A stretch of 64,000 nucleotides of DNA from Cinnamomum chago (GCA_038049695.1 CP142451.1:127414501-127478500); one strand, 5' to 3'; positions 1 to 11,245 are shown, counted from the first letter of the stretch. The notes: a model not told the origin generated them from the sequence alone. Program-made: numbers and translations.

Positions 1-1480
1 CAAATGCTTTTTGGGAGGTGACTAATTCATAATCACTCTAATATTTGGTGAGATCTATGGGTGCACCAATAAGTAAGGACCCTACATTAAAGGCTCCCAC
101 TCCACGATTCTTATAACCAATCGTACGATTCTCAATCGACTCATTGTATTATTATTATAAATAGCCATTATATTACTTTTGATATTTTGACTCGTTGTAT
201 CCTTAATATAGCCCTTGACTATTTTTAATGAAATACCACAAAACATTTAGCAGGATGTAGTCCATAAACTTCCACACATTAAATATTTTAGACCAGACTT
301 ATGGGCCTGTTTATTTAATGGAATTCCCGTAATTCATGTCCCTACAAATTCCAAATGATAGAATTCTGAAATGCTATTGAATTATGTCATTTCAAAAATT
401 CTCCGTTTCATTCCTACATGAATTCTTGCCTGATAATTTTTAAATTCCCGAATTCCATAAACTCCATGTTTCACTGCTACATAAATTCTTGACAAAAAAA
501 TTACAGCACATGGGACCCACGTTTGTTTATTGTGAATTTGGGACCAGGCGATAATAATTGAAATGTGGACCCGCCTTAGGTATATGATACATAAACCCTT
601 TTTTATAAACCAAAGCTTGGAATCCAAGTTTAAAATTCTAAATATGGACCCATCTTGATAGGAGTTACATTGGCCCAATTCTTGCAATTGTAAATATGGG
701 GCCCACTTTTTGGTAGGTAAGATCGACATCCTCTATTGAGTGCCGGAATTCCAACCAAGCTTCTCGTAGTTATAGAATTCTGGAATGCTCCAGGAGAGGC
801 TGGTATTTTGGAACTCCATCTTTTTGGCTTTTGAAAATTCTGACTATATTGAATACCGGAAATCCCACCAAATTTACATTGAGTTGCTGATAAGAATTTT
901 TGAATCCATAGACAACTAGAATTTCGGTAAAAAATGCCTATATATAGTCGGGATAAGCAAACTTGAATTGACTTACAGTGATAGACTTGTTTACGTAGAA
1001 CTCCCATAAGTGTGCATATATATACTACTCAAAAGATCAAGTCCCACCATGAAAGAGTGTGAATCATAATGACTACACAAGATTATGGCCTAGAAGAATG
1101 GTAATGGTTTCATAAACAATTCTTCAAATTATCATACATTTGCAACCCCAGTCTAGAGGCCCATACCTTTTTCTGTCAGATTATTGAAACAGTGGGCCAT
1201 GATAAAATCTTGGTCAAAGATTAGAGCCAATCCAGCATAATAAAACCAAATCAAATGTTTGAGAGGCCTGGCCCAACTAATAAAAAATTGGAACCTGAAA
1301 AAAAACCCAAGCCCATTCCGTGATCCAATAGACAAAGTTCACCAAGTACAAAAGCCAGGTCAAAAGAGCCGGACTCATCCTTTTTTGACCAACCCTGACC
1401 CGACCCGGCCGAAGGAGTGCGCACCAAGTAACAGGCGTATCCTAGAATAATCCCCACTCCTATTTTTGTGGCGGCAGCGG
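1..1480. other. Intergenic, MITE-like GAATTCC-rich stretch inside
   Basis: No coding exon was recognised here. About 301-960 is rich in GAATTCC-like words. It starts with a motif (GTTTATTTAATGGAATTCC) resembling the terminus of the MITE at 36198-36488, and it shares internal phrases with that element, such as the segment near 776-830. No matching right terminus was found, so this is called a truncated or diverged relative. Short open frames here have no recognisable protein character. Confidence 0.4.
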
Positions 1481-1548
1481 CACGTGCGTCGTCGTCCATC
1501 GCGTTTCATCGTTTCGGAAACGTTAAGTTCCCAAATCCCTATATAAAC
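1481..1548 (+). promoter_or_regulatory. G-box and TATA box of NFXL1
   Basis: A perfect CACGTG G-box lies at 1481-1486 and a TATATAAAC TATA box at 1540-1548. Both lie about 400-470 bases upstream of the chosen start codon, on the right strand for NFXL1. The stretch 1703-1840 begins GT after AG and ends in a pyrimidine tract plus CAG, so it may be an intron in the 5' leader. That part is inference without transcript data. Confidence 0.55.
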
Positions 1549-1952
1549 TCTACACCTCCAGCCACATATATTTCCCTGAGGTTGCTTCGCCTTCCCCTCG
1601 TTTGCACTTTAGAGAGAGAGAGAAATCCGGAGGAATCCATCCAGAAACCAGGGAAAGCCAAACAAAAACCAGAGAAAGAAGGCGGATTTCTGTCCAAACC
1701 AGGTATTTCGCTTTCCCTTTCTATTCTATCTTTCAACCAGAACCAACCGATCGATCAGGGTTAGGGTTTCATTCCTCTATCTTGATCAATCGCAAAAGAA
1801 TCGGGAGAGTCGGTTGGGGTTTGGGTTTGGTTTCTTTCAGATCCGGTTCCATTTGCAGACTCTATTCGTTGTTGTCTTTTTTCGGATTGGGGATTAGGGT
1901 TTTATCATCCACGATCGGTGACTCCGATCCTGTTTTTCTCTCTGAAACTTGG

Positions 1953-4900
1953 ATGATGAAATCTGTAGCAGAGAGCTCTCATTCCCGCCATGATCGGCGA
2001 TCTTCCGGTCGCACAGCAGGCATAGCACGGCAGGAATGGGTGCCGAGAGGATCGACCGTCGTTGTAAATCACAATACAAGTCAGAATCATCCGACCGCAA
2101 ACAGAGCGGAATCGAGCAGAGAAGAAACGGATCGGAATCCAAACAGGAATCCGATTTTGAGTTCCAGTGATAGTAGGGCTTCGAACAGAGGAGAATCGGG
2201 TCGGAGTCCGAAGGCGAATCCTCCGATTTTGAATTCGAATGATGGGCGTTACCAATCGAATTCTTGTCGGCAGCAGCCGAGTTACTATGTGGTGAGGAAG
2301 AGGGAGGAGGAAGTTCCGGAGTCGAATGTGGTGCCGCAGCTTGTCCAGGAAATCCAGGACAAGCTCACAAAGGGGGCTGTTGAGTGTATGATCTGTTATG
2401 ATATGGTCAGGAGGTCTGCTGCAATCTGGTCATGTTCCAGTTGCTACTCAATCTTCCACCTGAATTGCATCAAGAAGTGGGCGCGTGCACCCACCTCGAT
2501 CGATCTCTTAGCTGAGAAGAACCAGGGTCTGAACTGGCGGTGCCCCGGATGCCAGGCGGTGCAGCTTATTTCGTCGAAGGAGATTCGATATACTTGTTTC
2601 TGTGGGAGGAGGCAGGATCCACCGACAGATTTTTATTTGACACCGCACTCCTGCGGGGAGCCTTGCATGAAGCCGCTGGACAGGGAGACGATTAATAGTA
2701 GCAATGGGGATGAAAACAGATGTTCCCATGTGTGTGTCTTGCAATGTCACCCTGGTCCATGCCCTCCTTGCAAGGCTTTTGCCCCTCCGAGGCCCTGCCC
2801 TTGCGGGAAGAAGATGATTACTAGGCGATGCTCTGACCGGAATTCTCCCCTCACTTGTGGGCAACGGTGCAATAGGGTTCTGGAGTGTGGGCGCCACTTT
2901 TGCGAGCGGGTTTGCCACCCGGGGGCTTGTGATTCTTGCCAGATTCTAGTCAATGCTTGTTGTTTCTGTAAGAAGAAGACAGAGCTTATACTTTGCGGAG
3001 ATATGGCTGTTAAGGGAGAAGTGAAAGAGATTGATGGGCTTTTCTCCTGTAATTCTTTATGCGAGAACACTCTCTCTTGTGGCAATCATAATTGTGGTGA
3101 GATTTGTCATCCAGGTTCCTGTGGGGAGTGTGAATATTTGCCAATGAGGATTAAGACGTGCTATTGTGGAAAGACACAGTTGGAAAGAGTTCGAGAGAAC
3201 TGCTTGGATCCGATTCCAACATGTACACAGGTCTGTGGGAAGGTCCTTCGTTGTGGGATACACCACTGCAAGGAGATATGTCATGAAGGAGAGTGTGCAC
3301 CCTGTCAAGTCCTAGTTGATCAGAAATGCCGTTGCAGATCTTCTTCTCGCTTGGTAGAGTGCTATGTAACAGTTGAACAGAGGGATGGGTTTGTGTGTGA
3401 CAAGCCATGTGGCCGTAAGAAGAACTGTGGGAGGCATCGATGCAGTGAGAGATGCTGCCCTCTCTCCACTTCCAACAATTGCAGCTTGGGTGATTGGGAT
3501 CCTCACTTGTGTCAGATGACTTGTGGGAAGAAGCTCAGGTGTGGGCAGCACCCGTGTGAGTCACTTTGTCACAGCGGGCATTGCCCACCCTGCCTGGAGA
3601 CAATTTTCTCTGATTTGAGCTGTGCTTGTGGAAAGACTGTGATCCCCCCGCCACTGCCTTGTGGGACACCGCCTCCAAGCTGTCAGCATCTGTGTGCTGT
3701 TCCTCAAGCCTGTGGTCACTCGTCAACGCACAGCTGCCATTTTGGAGACTGTCCTCCTTGTTCGATTCCGGTGGCCAAGGAGTGCATAGGTGGGCATGTG
3801 GTTTTAAGGAACATACCTTGCGGGTCAAGGGATATCAGGTGCAATCAACTTTGTGGGAAGACTCGACAGTGTGGTATGCATGCATGTGCTAGAACTTGTC
3901 ATCCGTCTCCATGTGATTCTCCTTGTGGTTCTGCTTTGGGTTATGATTCAAAAGCCTCATGTGGTCAGATTTGTGGTGCTCCCAGGAGAGACTGTAGACA
4001 CACTTGCACAGCTGCTTGCCATCCGGCTGCACCCTGCCCTGATCTGAGATGCAATTTTCCGGTAACAATTACTTGTTCCTGTGGTCGGATTTCTGCCACT
4101 GTCCCCTGTGATGCTGGAGGCAGTGCAAGTGGATTTCATGTTGATACAGTGTTTGAAGCCTCGAAGTTACCTGTTCCACTTCAACCTATTGAAGCGAATG
4201 GCAAAAAGATATCTCTTGGACAGAGGAAACTTGTTTGTGACGAGGAATGTGCAAAGGTTGAGCGCAAACGGGTCCTCGCCGATGCTTTTGATATCACTCC
4301 ACCAAACTTGGATGCTCTCCATTTTGGTGAGAACTCCGCTGTTTCTGAAGTGATTGCGGATCTGTTTAGACGAGAGCCAAAGTGGGTACTGGGTGTGGAG
4401 GAGAGGTTCAAGTTCATGGTGTTGGGAAAGCATAAAGGTGGCACAACAAGCAGTCTCAGAGTTCATGTTTTCTGCCCTATAATGAAGGAGAAGAGAGATG
4501 CCATCAGGCTGATTGCTGAGAGATGGAAGCTATCAGTTCATGCAGCTGGCTGGGAGCCAAAGCGATTCCTAGTAGTTCATGTCACACCCAAATCTAAAGC
4601 TCCAGCTCGTATCCTTGGTTCCAAGGGCTCTGTTCCCGTGGGTGCATCCCACCCTCCAGCTTTTGATCCTTTGATTGACATGGATCCTAGGCTTGTAGTT
4701 GCGCTGTTAGACTTGCCAAGGGACGCAGATATAAGTGCATTGGTATTAAGGTTCGGGGGAGAGTGTGAATTGGTTTGGCTTAATGACAAAAATGCCTTGG
4801 CCGTTTTCAGCGATCCAACACGAGCAGCAACTGCTTTGAGACGATTAGATCACGGGTCAGCATATCATGGTGCCGTCATTGTTCTGCAGGGTGGTCCTGC

Positions 4901-5300
4901 ATCTGGGTCCTCGGCCAGTAATGCTTGGGTAGGAGCTAAGGAGGCTGGAACAACCATGAAGGGCAATCCATGGAAGAAGGCTGTTGTGCAGGAGTCAAGC
5001 TGGGGTGATGATTCCTGGGATGATAATGGGGTTAATATTTCAGTTCCCTTATTATTGAAAAAAGAGCCCCCAATTGCTACTTCTAGGAACCGGTGGAATG
5101 TTCTGGACTCTGAATGGAGATCAAATACCAGTCTGCAGACCGACAACTCCATTGAAGTTCTTGGTAGGGATGGTGGTCTGAGTGAAAGATCTGCCCCACT
5201 TTCAGAAAAGAGAGCTTGCAGTTCATCTAGTGCTTGTGCTGAAAACAGTGGCACGGAGCAGCTTGAAGAAGTAGAGGATTGGGAGAAAGCATATGGGTGA
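1953..5300 (+). CDS. NFXL1: NF-X1-type zinc finger protein NFXL1-like
   Basis: Plant NFXL1 is a nuclear regulator of stress, defence and growth genes. The CDS is one open frame of 1115 codons. The frame stays open upstream to 1602, but the Met-Met pair at 1953 begins the conserved-looking N-terminus and follows a likely leader intron, so it is chosen. A low-complexity Ser/Arg/Asn-rich N-terminus is followed at about residues 144-200 by a C4HC3-type RING/PHD finger (CMICYDMV to CPGCQ). Residues about 257-700 carry at least nine NF-X1 fingers of the form C-x3-C-x3-L-x-C-G-x-H-x-C-x3-C-H. A conserved basic R3H-like region follows (about 790-890), and then an acidic Trp-containing tail. The family's usual length is about 1000-1190 aa. 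The absence of coding introns is visible here. No frameshift was seen. Confidence 0.93.
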   Translation: MMKSVAESSHSRHDRRSSGRTAGIARQEWVPRGSTVVVNHNTSQNHPTANRAESSREETDRNPNRNPILSSSDSRASNRGESGRSPKANPPILNSNDGRYQSNSCRQQPSYYVVRKREEEVPESNVVPQLVQEIQDKLTKGAVECMICYDMVRRSAAIWSCSSCYSIFHLNCIKKWARAPTSIDLLAEKNQGLNWRCPGCQAVQLISSKEIRYTCFCGRRQDPPTDFYLTPHSCGEPCMKPLDRETINSSNGDENRCSHVCVLQCHPGPCPPCKAFAPPRPCPCGKKMITRRCSDRNSPLTCGQRCNRVLECGRHFCERVCHPGACDSCQILVNACCFCKKKTELILCGDMAVKGEVKEIDGLFSCNSLCENTLSCGNHNCGEICHPGSCGECEYLPMRIKTCYCGKTQLERVRENCLDPIPTCTQVCGKVLRCGIHHCKEICHEGECAPCQVLVDQKCRCRSSSRLVECYVTVEQRDGFVCDKPCGRKKNCGRHRCSERCCPLSTSNNCSLGDWDPHLCQMTCGKKLRCGQHPCESLCHSGHCPPCLETIFSDLSCACGKTVIPPPLPCGTPPPSCQHLCAVPQACGHSSTHSCHFGDCPPCSIPVAKECIGGHVVLRNIPCGSRDIRCNQLCGKTRQCGMHACARTCHPSPCDSPCGSALGYDSKASCGQICGAPRRDCRHTCTAACHPAAPCPDLRCNFPVTITCSCGRISATVPCDAGGSASGFHVDTVFEASKLPVPLQPIEANGKKISLGQRKLVCDEECAKVERKRVLADAFDITPPNLDALHFGENSAVSEVIADLFRREPKWVLGVEERFKFMVLGKHKGGTTSSLRVHVFCPIMKEKRDAIRLIAERWKLSVHAAGWEPKRFLVVHVTPKSKAPARILGSKGSVPVGASHPPAFDPLIDMDPRLVVALLDLPRDADISALVLRFGGECELVWLNDKNALAVFSDPTRAATALRRLDHGSAYHGAVIVLQGGPASGSSASNAWVGAKEAGTTMKGNPWKKAVVQESSWGDDSWDDNGVNISVPLLLKKEPPIATSRNRWNVLDSEWRSNTSLQTDNSIEVLGRDGGLSERSAPLSEKRACSSSSACAENSGTEQLEEVEDWEKAYG

Positions 5301-6690
5301 GTCTATGGCAGTTTCTTTCAGAAAAGAACAGAAAAGAAAAAGAAGAGAATGTGTTCATGGTAGTTTTGAAATGATTTTTTCCCCTTCTTTCTTTCTGGGT
5401 ATTGTCCCTCTCCTCCTTATGATTGTTGATGAGAGAGCGTTTTACTTGAGTATTGTTCAAAAAATCATAGATGTTTACAGACAAAGGTGCATAATTGACT
5501 TGGTATGTGTTCTTCCACCTTTTCTTTTACACCACTCAAAAGCTGGGGGAACATTGTACAAAATCTGCATTTTGATATTTTGGTATAAATGCAGCGGCAG
5601 ACTTGTTTTCCCCGTCATCATCTGTTTAGTGAATGATACATGATATTGCTATGGTTAAAGTTGTGGTACCGTCTGAAGAATTAGGTATTTGGCTTCTACT
5701 TTTAATGCACCAAGATCAGAATCACTATGAATAAAATTGGAAGAACCTACATCGAAATTACCATAAAAAAAAAGAGGAGAAAAGAGGGCGCCTGGCCCTG
5801 GATTGATGAATGACAGATGCCTTATTTGCCACAACATAGTAGCAGTAGAGATTGTCCAATTATAATATAATATATTAAGTTACAAGGTTTTGACTTCAAT
5901 TTTAATCGTTGGTTATAATTATGACCAACGGTTATGGAATTACTCATGCAGCTATCCACTCATTTTTATATCAAACTACTTATGCTAAAGTTGTTCCTAT
6001 GTAACTATATTCATTTTTATTTCAATTTCTCTATTTTTATTTTATCCAACTTGTCCTATTGAAAGAGGTAATTTTTTTTAATATGTAATTATTTATTTTC
6101 CAGTGCCGGCACTGGTTATATGTAAGTATATCAATTTTGCTCCAATTTCTCTATTTCTATTTTATCTAACTTGTCTTATAGAAAGAGGTAATTTTTTTTT
6201 AATGTGTAATTATTTATTTTGCATTGCAGAGAAATACCATGCTGAACACGGGTTATTGGGTAGTGTATAAATTATTGACATATCTTTTTGGAGTCAATTT
6301 TTAATCAGAAACTCTGCCCAACTCAATCACTACCTGTGCAAATTCATTCATTTAATGCTTAGGAAATACTGGTTATTATTTGTTTCAGCTTAGGAAATAC
6401 TGGTTATTATATTTGTTTCAGAACAAATGCGTGGGCATATATGTTGTCGAACGGTTCATGGTAGCGAACGTCCAACTATAATCTCGCCGTGAAAAGCTGG
6501 GAAAAAGTTTTTAATAGTCCCGACATCTACGGCTTTTTATTTATTTATTTTTAATTTGGTGTCCTACATGAACATGATACATAGACCCAATGCCAACATA
6601 TTTTAGTGTGGTTGATCAGTTGATGGGTACTATCAAGTGTCAACCTATGTATACCTAGAAGAAAAAACAGACTAGGACCTGATAGAGAAG
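5301..6690. other. NFXL1 3' flank and intergenic AT-rich DNA
   Basis: The 3' UTR of NFXL1 presumably occupies the first few hundred bases. Further on there is an imperfect direct repeat of about 105 bases (roughly 6000-6103 and 6121-6224, spacing about 121). A 29-31-base tandem duplication of a GCTTAGGAAATACTGG unit lies at about 6355-6420. No coding exon was recognised. Confidence 0.5.
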
Positions 6691-7325
6691 TGTAAGTGCA
6701 AAAAATCTCGCGGACTTACTTAGATGAATGTAGAATTTTTTAGAATGATTAGCTGCCTGAAAACTTGAAAGGAGAGGAGAAGAAGCAACGGTCAGAGACC
6801 CTGGGTGCAGTCAGCGCAAGGCCCTCCGACGCTTGAGTTAGTGCTGTCAATGAACAAAGGGTGAAGTGAGATGAAGAAGAAGAGAGAGAGCTTAGAGTAA
6901 GGGAGGTCTTTGTGTATCTCAAGCTCTCTTTTCTCTGATGTTACCTTTCGCATAATATAGAGGTGGGGAAGTCATATCAGAAGCTTCCGTAGTGGAGGTA
7001 GGTGAAAATGGAATGTCTCATCTGCCCATACCTCAATCTCTAGTGGATGTGACCGTTTGACGCTCATCCTATCTGTCAGCTCGTACTGCAGCGTGGTTGT
7101 CTTCTCATCTGGCACTGCTGTCTAGATGGAGCACTTGGCCGATGTGGAAGTATTTGGCCGAGGTGAGCTGTCTTGCCGAGGTGAGTTATCTGGCCGATGT
7201 GAGCTTTCTGGCCAAGGTGAGCTATCTGGCCGAGATGGAGCTGCCTGGCCGAGATCAGGACGATCCGAACTAGTGTTGTTACCGCGATTGGCATAATTAC
7301 TGTCATTAGAGCAATCCCCTACACA
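6691..7325 (-). repeat. Left LTR (3' LTR of the element)
   Basis: 635 bp, starting TGTAAGTGCAAAAAATC and ending CTACACA. It contains a short minisatellite at about 7135-7257, roughly 18-bp units built on TGGCCGAGGTGAGCTATC. This array is longer here than in the right LTR and accounts for most of the length difference. The polypurine tract abuts it at about 7326-7341. Confidence 0.88.
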
Positions 7326-7917
7326 ATTGCCCCCTAGCTCCAGAGCTCGGGGTTCTCCAACTTTGAGGTCGGGAGCTAAGAATTATGAGAGGGATCTGCT
7401 GAGAGTAGAAATTTGAAGCTCATGATGAACTCCATCTCGGTGTCGGTAGGTGACGTCTGATTCATATCATGATGCTCGCCTTATTTGCCAGAGATAGTTA
7501 ATTGTATGCTTGAATTGCTGCAGAAGATGAATTGGCGGTGCCACGTGTCATAGCTTGATTGACTGTGCAATCGCTATGATGAGACGTGCGCAGTACTCAA
7601 TGTGACGCTTCGCACGCACCGTTTTTTGAAATCTGAAACGGCGTCTCTGTCTTTATAAATAGGGATGCTTCTTCCTCCCTCCCTCATTTTTGCTGTTCTG
7701 AAAAGGGAAAGGAAATTCTGCAGAGAGGAGCGCTGGCGAGATCGCTGTTCTGCCCTAGAGATTGTCTTTGCTAGGACCGCGTCTGTAAGTTCCCCTTTTG
7801 CGTCTCTGTTCCATTATTTCTGTTCTAGGGTTCCCTGCTTTCTATCCTCCGCTTTGTCTAGGGTTCCTGCACCTCTCTGTCTCTGTGTTTCATTTTCCTT
7901 CCCCTTTAGACTCTAGG

Positions 7918-9108
7918 ATGGGAATCTATAGGTGTATGTTAGACACCGCTGCGGCCTTAGACGATTTCAGGGCTAGATTTGGGATACCGGACAATGTTCT
8001 GGTTAGACTTGATGACCCAAATGATGCCTTTGATGGTCGGATCTTCTATGACGGCTGGATGCCGTTCCCCCTGGTCTCCGTGATCGAGCGTGGGGTCAGA
8101 TTTCCCTTGCACCATTTTCTCAGAATTTGCCTCAGCAAGTGGAAGTTGTGCCCCTACCAACTCATGCCCAACGATTTTAAGGTCATTATGGGTACTGTCG
8201 AGCTCAATAGGATCATTGGCATCGACCTCGGTGTCCATGACATCGAGGACACTTATGACATTTGTAAGTTCGCTGCGGACGACAACACATACTATCTTCG
8301 GGTAAAGGCGAAGCGAGATCCTTTCGTCCACGCTTTAGAAGATTCGAACAAATACGCCGGAGACGACCGACTATTCGTCTCGGGCAACTGGGAGATTAGG
8401 GAGGCCGAGACCGAGCCGGGAAGGTTATACAAGGTCCCTCGTCGCCTTGGGATTCCACCGAGTAATTATCGATACCTTTTGAGATATATAACCTTTTTTT
8501 TCTATATCTGCCGAACTGACATTCTTTTGCACTATGTAGATGTCCACGAAAGGAAGCGGGAGGCGTGCCGGGCAGGGTGGAAGAGGAACGACGCTTGGCT
8601 CGAAGAAGTGAGGCGCTACCGAGGCCACAAAGGCCGAGCTGCCTTCGCCCTGCTTGGCTACGAGCCAAAGTATCAATCCTTCATCAAGAGAAGGGCCGAG
8701 CCGGAACCAGCCTCAATAAGCTTAGAGCACCAAGAGGCTTCGGGTACTGGGGCTTTTGCCTCCCCTTCGGCTGAGCTCCAACGAGTTGTCGAAGAGTACA
8801 ACTCACCTATCTCGGAAGAGAGCAGAGAAGAGATGCCGCCGAGCCATCAACTTGCTGTTAGAGACCTGAGTGCGCTGGTGTTCGAGGGCCGATCTCATCC
8901 GACTCCCTTAGTGTCTCCGGTGTCTGCTGCTATCAGAGCTCCATCGACACCCTCAAGCTTGGAAGGTCGGCAATGTACTGCCGAGGCTGCAGAAGAGGGG
9001 GGTACTCGAGCTGAGAAGAGGGCCAGGACCGAGGCCTCAGTTGAAGGTGTCCTTAATACTCCTGAGGTATCACCTCTTGAGCCTGTGCCATGGAGACTGA
9101 GTTTTTAG
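7918..9108 (+). CDS. Antisense accessory gene of the retroelement (gypsy-type 'transposase_28'-like), exon 1 region
   Basis: A 396-codon open frame on the strand opposite to the retroelement. The ATG at 7918 is chosen over the upstream in-frame ATG at 7798 because similarity to the family starts at about MGIYRCMLD. Residues about 45-110 (FPLVSVIERGVRFPLHHF, then a CPYQLMPNDF segment) match the style of the plant 'putative gypsy type transposon' family, Pfam PF04195, which is commonly found inside plant LTR elements. A likely intron, 8462-8539 (GTAATT to TGTAG), is 78 bases long with no stop codon, so it can be spliced or read through without shifting frame. The C-terminal part is acidic and low-complexity. 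The gene continues in pieces after 9108. Its function is unknown, and family membership is from memory of the pattern. Confidence 0.6.
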   Translation: MGIYRCMLDTAAALDDFRARFGIPDNVLVRLDDPNDAFDGRIFYDGWMPFPLVSVIERGVRFPLHHFLRICLSKWKLCPYQLMPNDFKVIMGTVELNRIIGIDLGVHDIEDTYDICKFAADDNTYYLRVKAKRDPFVHALEDSNKYAGDDRLFVSGNWEIREAETEPGRLYKVPRRLGIPPSNYRYLLRYITFFFYICRTDILLHYVDVHERKREACRAGWKRNDAWLEEVRRYRGHKGRAAFALLGYEPKYQSFIKRRAEPEPASISLEHQEASGTGAFASPSAELQRVVEEYNSPISEESREEMPPSHQLAVRDLSALVFEGRSHPTPLVSPVSAAIRAPSTPSSLEGRQCTAEAAEEGGTRAEKRARTEASVEGVLNTPEVSPLEPVPWRLSF

Positions 9109-9164
9109 ATCGGTCCCGGGAGGCCCATTACAGTAGAGGACTAGGTAGCTAGAAATCCTCTTGT

Positions 9165-9840
9165 CATGGCGGCCCTTGCCGGTGCCTGTGCTCTGCCCAA
9201 GGATATGGCCAGGCACAGGGATGCTGATGACATGTCACTGTCGCTGGTGTCAATGCAAGCAGCTCTCTTGGTGAGTTTCTAAGTCTCCCACAAATTTGAT
9301 CCCGGTTATGGTTTCTCATAATGTTTTTTTTATCTTTTTGTAGCAAGTGCAAAGATCTCATGTACGGCTGGAAAGAGTTCGACAGAATGGTACTAAGAGA
9401 GCGGAGGTAGAGGCACAGATGAAGACTCATGAGGCTGCATTGGAGGAGAGCGGCTGAGCAAGAACAACTAATTCGAAGCCTCATTGCCGAGGTGGAAGCC
9501 GCGAAGGCCGAAACCGAAGTGCATAAAAAGTTGATGGCCGAGCAGAGAGAAGAAGCCGATGCCAAGCTCGAGGCTGAGACCAAGGCAGCCTATGATGAGA
9601 GAGTGGCCGAGGCGACAACCCTATACGAGGCGCATGTTGTGGCCATATGAGACAAAATATGGGAACTTGGTTGGCTGGCGGCATTGGATAAAGGGGTCGT
9701 CCCCATCTTATAGAAATCCGCCCAAGTTCCCGAGCTTGGATCCGGACTCAAGTCCTACCCCCACTTCGACCGAAACCCCCACTGTGGCGACTGAGGTTCC
9801 TCTGGCCGATGATGCCGATGCAGATGCTGCTGCTACCTGA
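9165..9840 (+). pseudogene. Downstream exons of the antisense accessory gene, frameshifted
   Basis: An exon-like segment from 9165 ends at GTGAGT near 9271. A pyrimidine-rich acceptor (TCTTTTTGTAG) near 9344 begins the next coding stretch. That stretch is a Glu/Ala/Lys-rich coiled coil, characteristic of the C-terminal half of PF04195-type plant proteins. A stop near 9455 followed by continuation of the coiled coil in another frame (9429-9650) shows a frameshift. A last acidic, Pro/Thr-rich frame runs to 9840. The gene is therefore decayed or carries unrecognised splice sites. Confidence 0.5.
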
Positions 9841-10760
9841 GTCTTTGATGTACTTTTGTTTTCCTTTGGTTTGAAAAATTGTAATAGAAATCAAACTGTA
9901 ACTTAATTTATTATGAATACAATGAAATTCTTCTGCCTTCAAACTGTATGATGCTCTCTTTCGGATGTCTTTTCCTTGCATCTGGCTTTGTTTTCGTAAC
10001 CGAGCCCTTTTCATACTCAAAAGTCCAAGTATTTGAATTTGGTTTTTCAATCAAAATAAGGATTTGTCTCCTTAACTTAAGAATTTAGTGTAGGGGAACC
10101 AGGTTCGTCCGAGCTCAAATGGATGAAATTGAATGGACCCCTCTCATGTGCAGCAGTAGAAGGTTCAATAAGGTGATAAGAGTACCTGGTTCCGCAACCG
10201 AAGTAAATGCCGGATCTTTTTAGCTGGATGCTGTACAGTTGATTCAAACCACTTGGGTAGCTGGGGAATCCCGTGACTCGACGTTTTGCTGAACTAGTAC
10301 CGTTACCAAGCCGAGGGGAGGACCGAGCTCAGGTGCTAGAGAAAGACGCCGAGCTGGGGTGATGCTAACCGAGGTGGTGCTGTTATCGAAATTTAGGACA
10401 ACCTCGATAGTATGAAAGTATCCCCACACTTGCCCCCTAATTCTTAGAGGCCGGGAGCTAAGTATTATAATGGGTGAGCCCATCTGAACGTTGGGCTTGC
10501 ATAAGACTGAGTCCTGGCTGGTACTCTTACCGGGTCTGGGATGATCGTGGTAGGTCCACCGAGCTCTGTGACTCATTCGTTGGGCCCGTACAAGCCAAGG
10601 CTATAGCTGGAGCTGCCCTGATCGAAAGCGAGACGTCGAGCTGCCATGATCGAAGGTGTCCGAATGGAGAAAATTGTCGGGAATGCTCAAGGAAAAGATC
10701 AGACTGTTGCCGAGTTCCACAACTGCGGCGCTTTGCAGCTGGTTCCGTAACCGAGCTGTA
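9841..10760. other. Retroelement interior, non-coding, with second polypurine-like junction
   Basis: No pol-type coding sequence was seen on either strand. At about 10430-10490 the sequence TTGCCCCCTA, then AGGCCGGGAGCTAAG, closely resembles the DNA just inside the left LTR (7326-7400), but with the middle part missing. It may be a relic of an earlier element end or of a template switch. Confidence 0.5.
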
Positions 10761-11245
10761 AATGGCTGGTGCTGTGACCGAACCGAGGCAGCTAGTTCCA
10801 TAACCGTGCTGACGTCGAGTTCCATAACTTGGCGATTTAAATGACTGGTTCCATAACCGAGCCGATGAAGGCTGATCCCGTGACCGAGCCTAGGCAGCTG
10901 GTTCCGTAACCGAGTTGTAGATGGTTGGTCCTGTGACCGAACCGAGGCAGTTGGTTCCATAACCGAGCTGACGCCGAGTTCTATAACTTGGCGATTTAAA
11001 TGCTTGGTTTCATAATCGAGCCGGGGGAGGCTGGTCCCGTGACCGAGCCTAAGCAGCTAGTTCCGTAACCGAACTATAGATGGTTGGTCATGTGACCGAA
11101 CCGAGGCAGCTGGTTCCATAACCGAGCTGACGTCGAGTTCCATAACTTGACGATTTAAATGGCTGGTTCCATAACCGAGCCGATGGAGGCTGGTCCCGTG
11201 ACCGAGCCTAAACAACTGGTTCCGTAACTGAGCTGTAGATGGTTG
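10760..11245. repeat. 159-bp tandem repeat inside the retroelement
   Basis: About three copies with a period of 159 bp. The phrase TGTGACCGAACCGAGGCAG recurs near 10774, 10933 and 11092. Each unit is itself built of short phrases such as GGTTCCATAACCGAGC and GGTCCCGTGACCGAGCC. Units differ by scattered substitutions. Internal minisatellites of this kind are common in pol-less or Tat-like plant LTR elements. Confidence 0.85.

Noticed and set aside
1602-1952. In-frame N-terminal extension of NFXL1
   Set aside because: Low-complexity reading of the leader, crossing a likely leader intron. The Met-Met at 1953 is a better start.
2508-5254. Several open frames on the opposite strand of NFXL1
   Set aside because: Shadows of a Cys-codon-rich CDS with no family character.
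6691-7325. Reading the first LTR as the 5' LTR of a plus-strand element
   Set aside because: Primer site and polypurine tract both show the element is on the minus strand.
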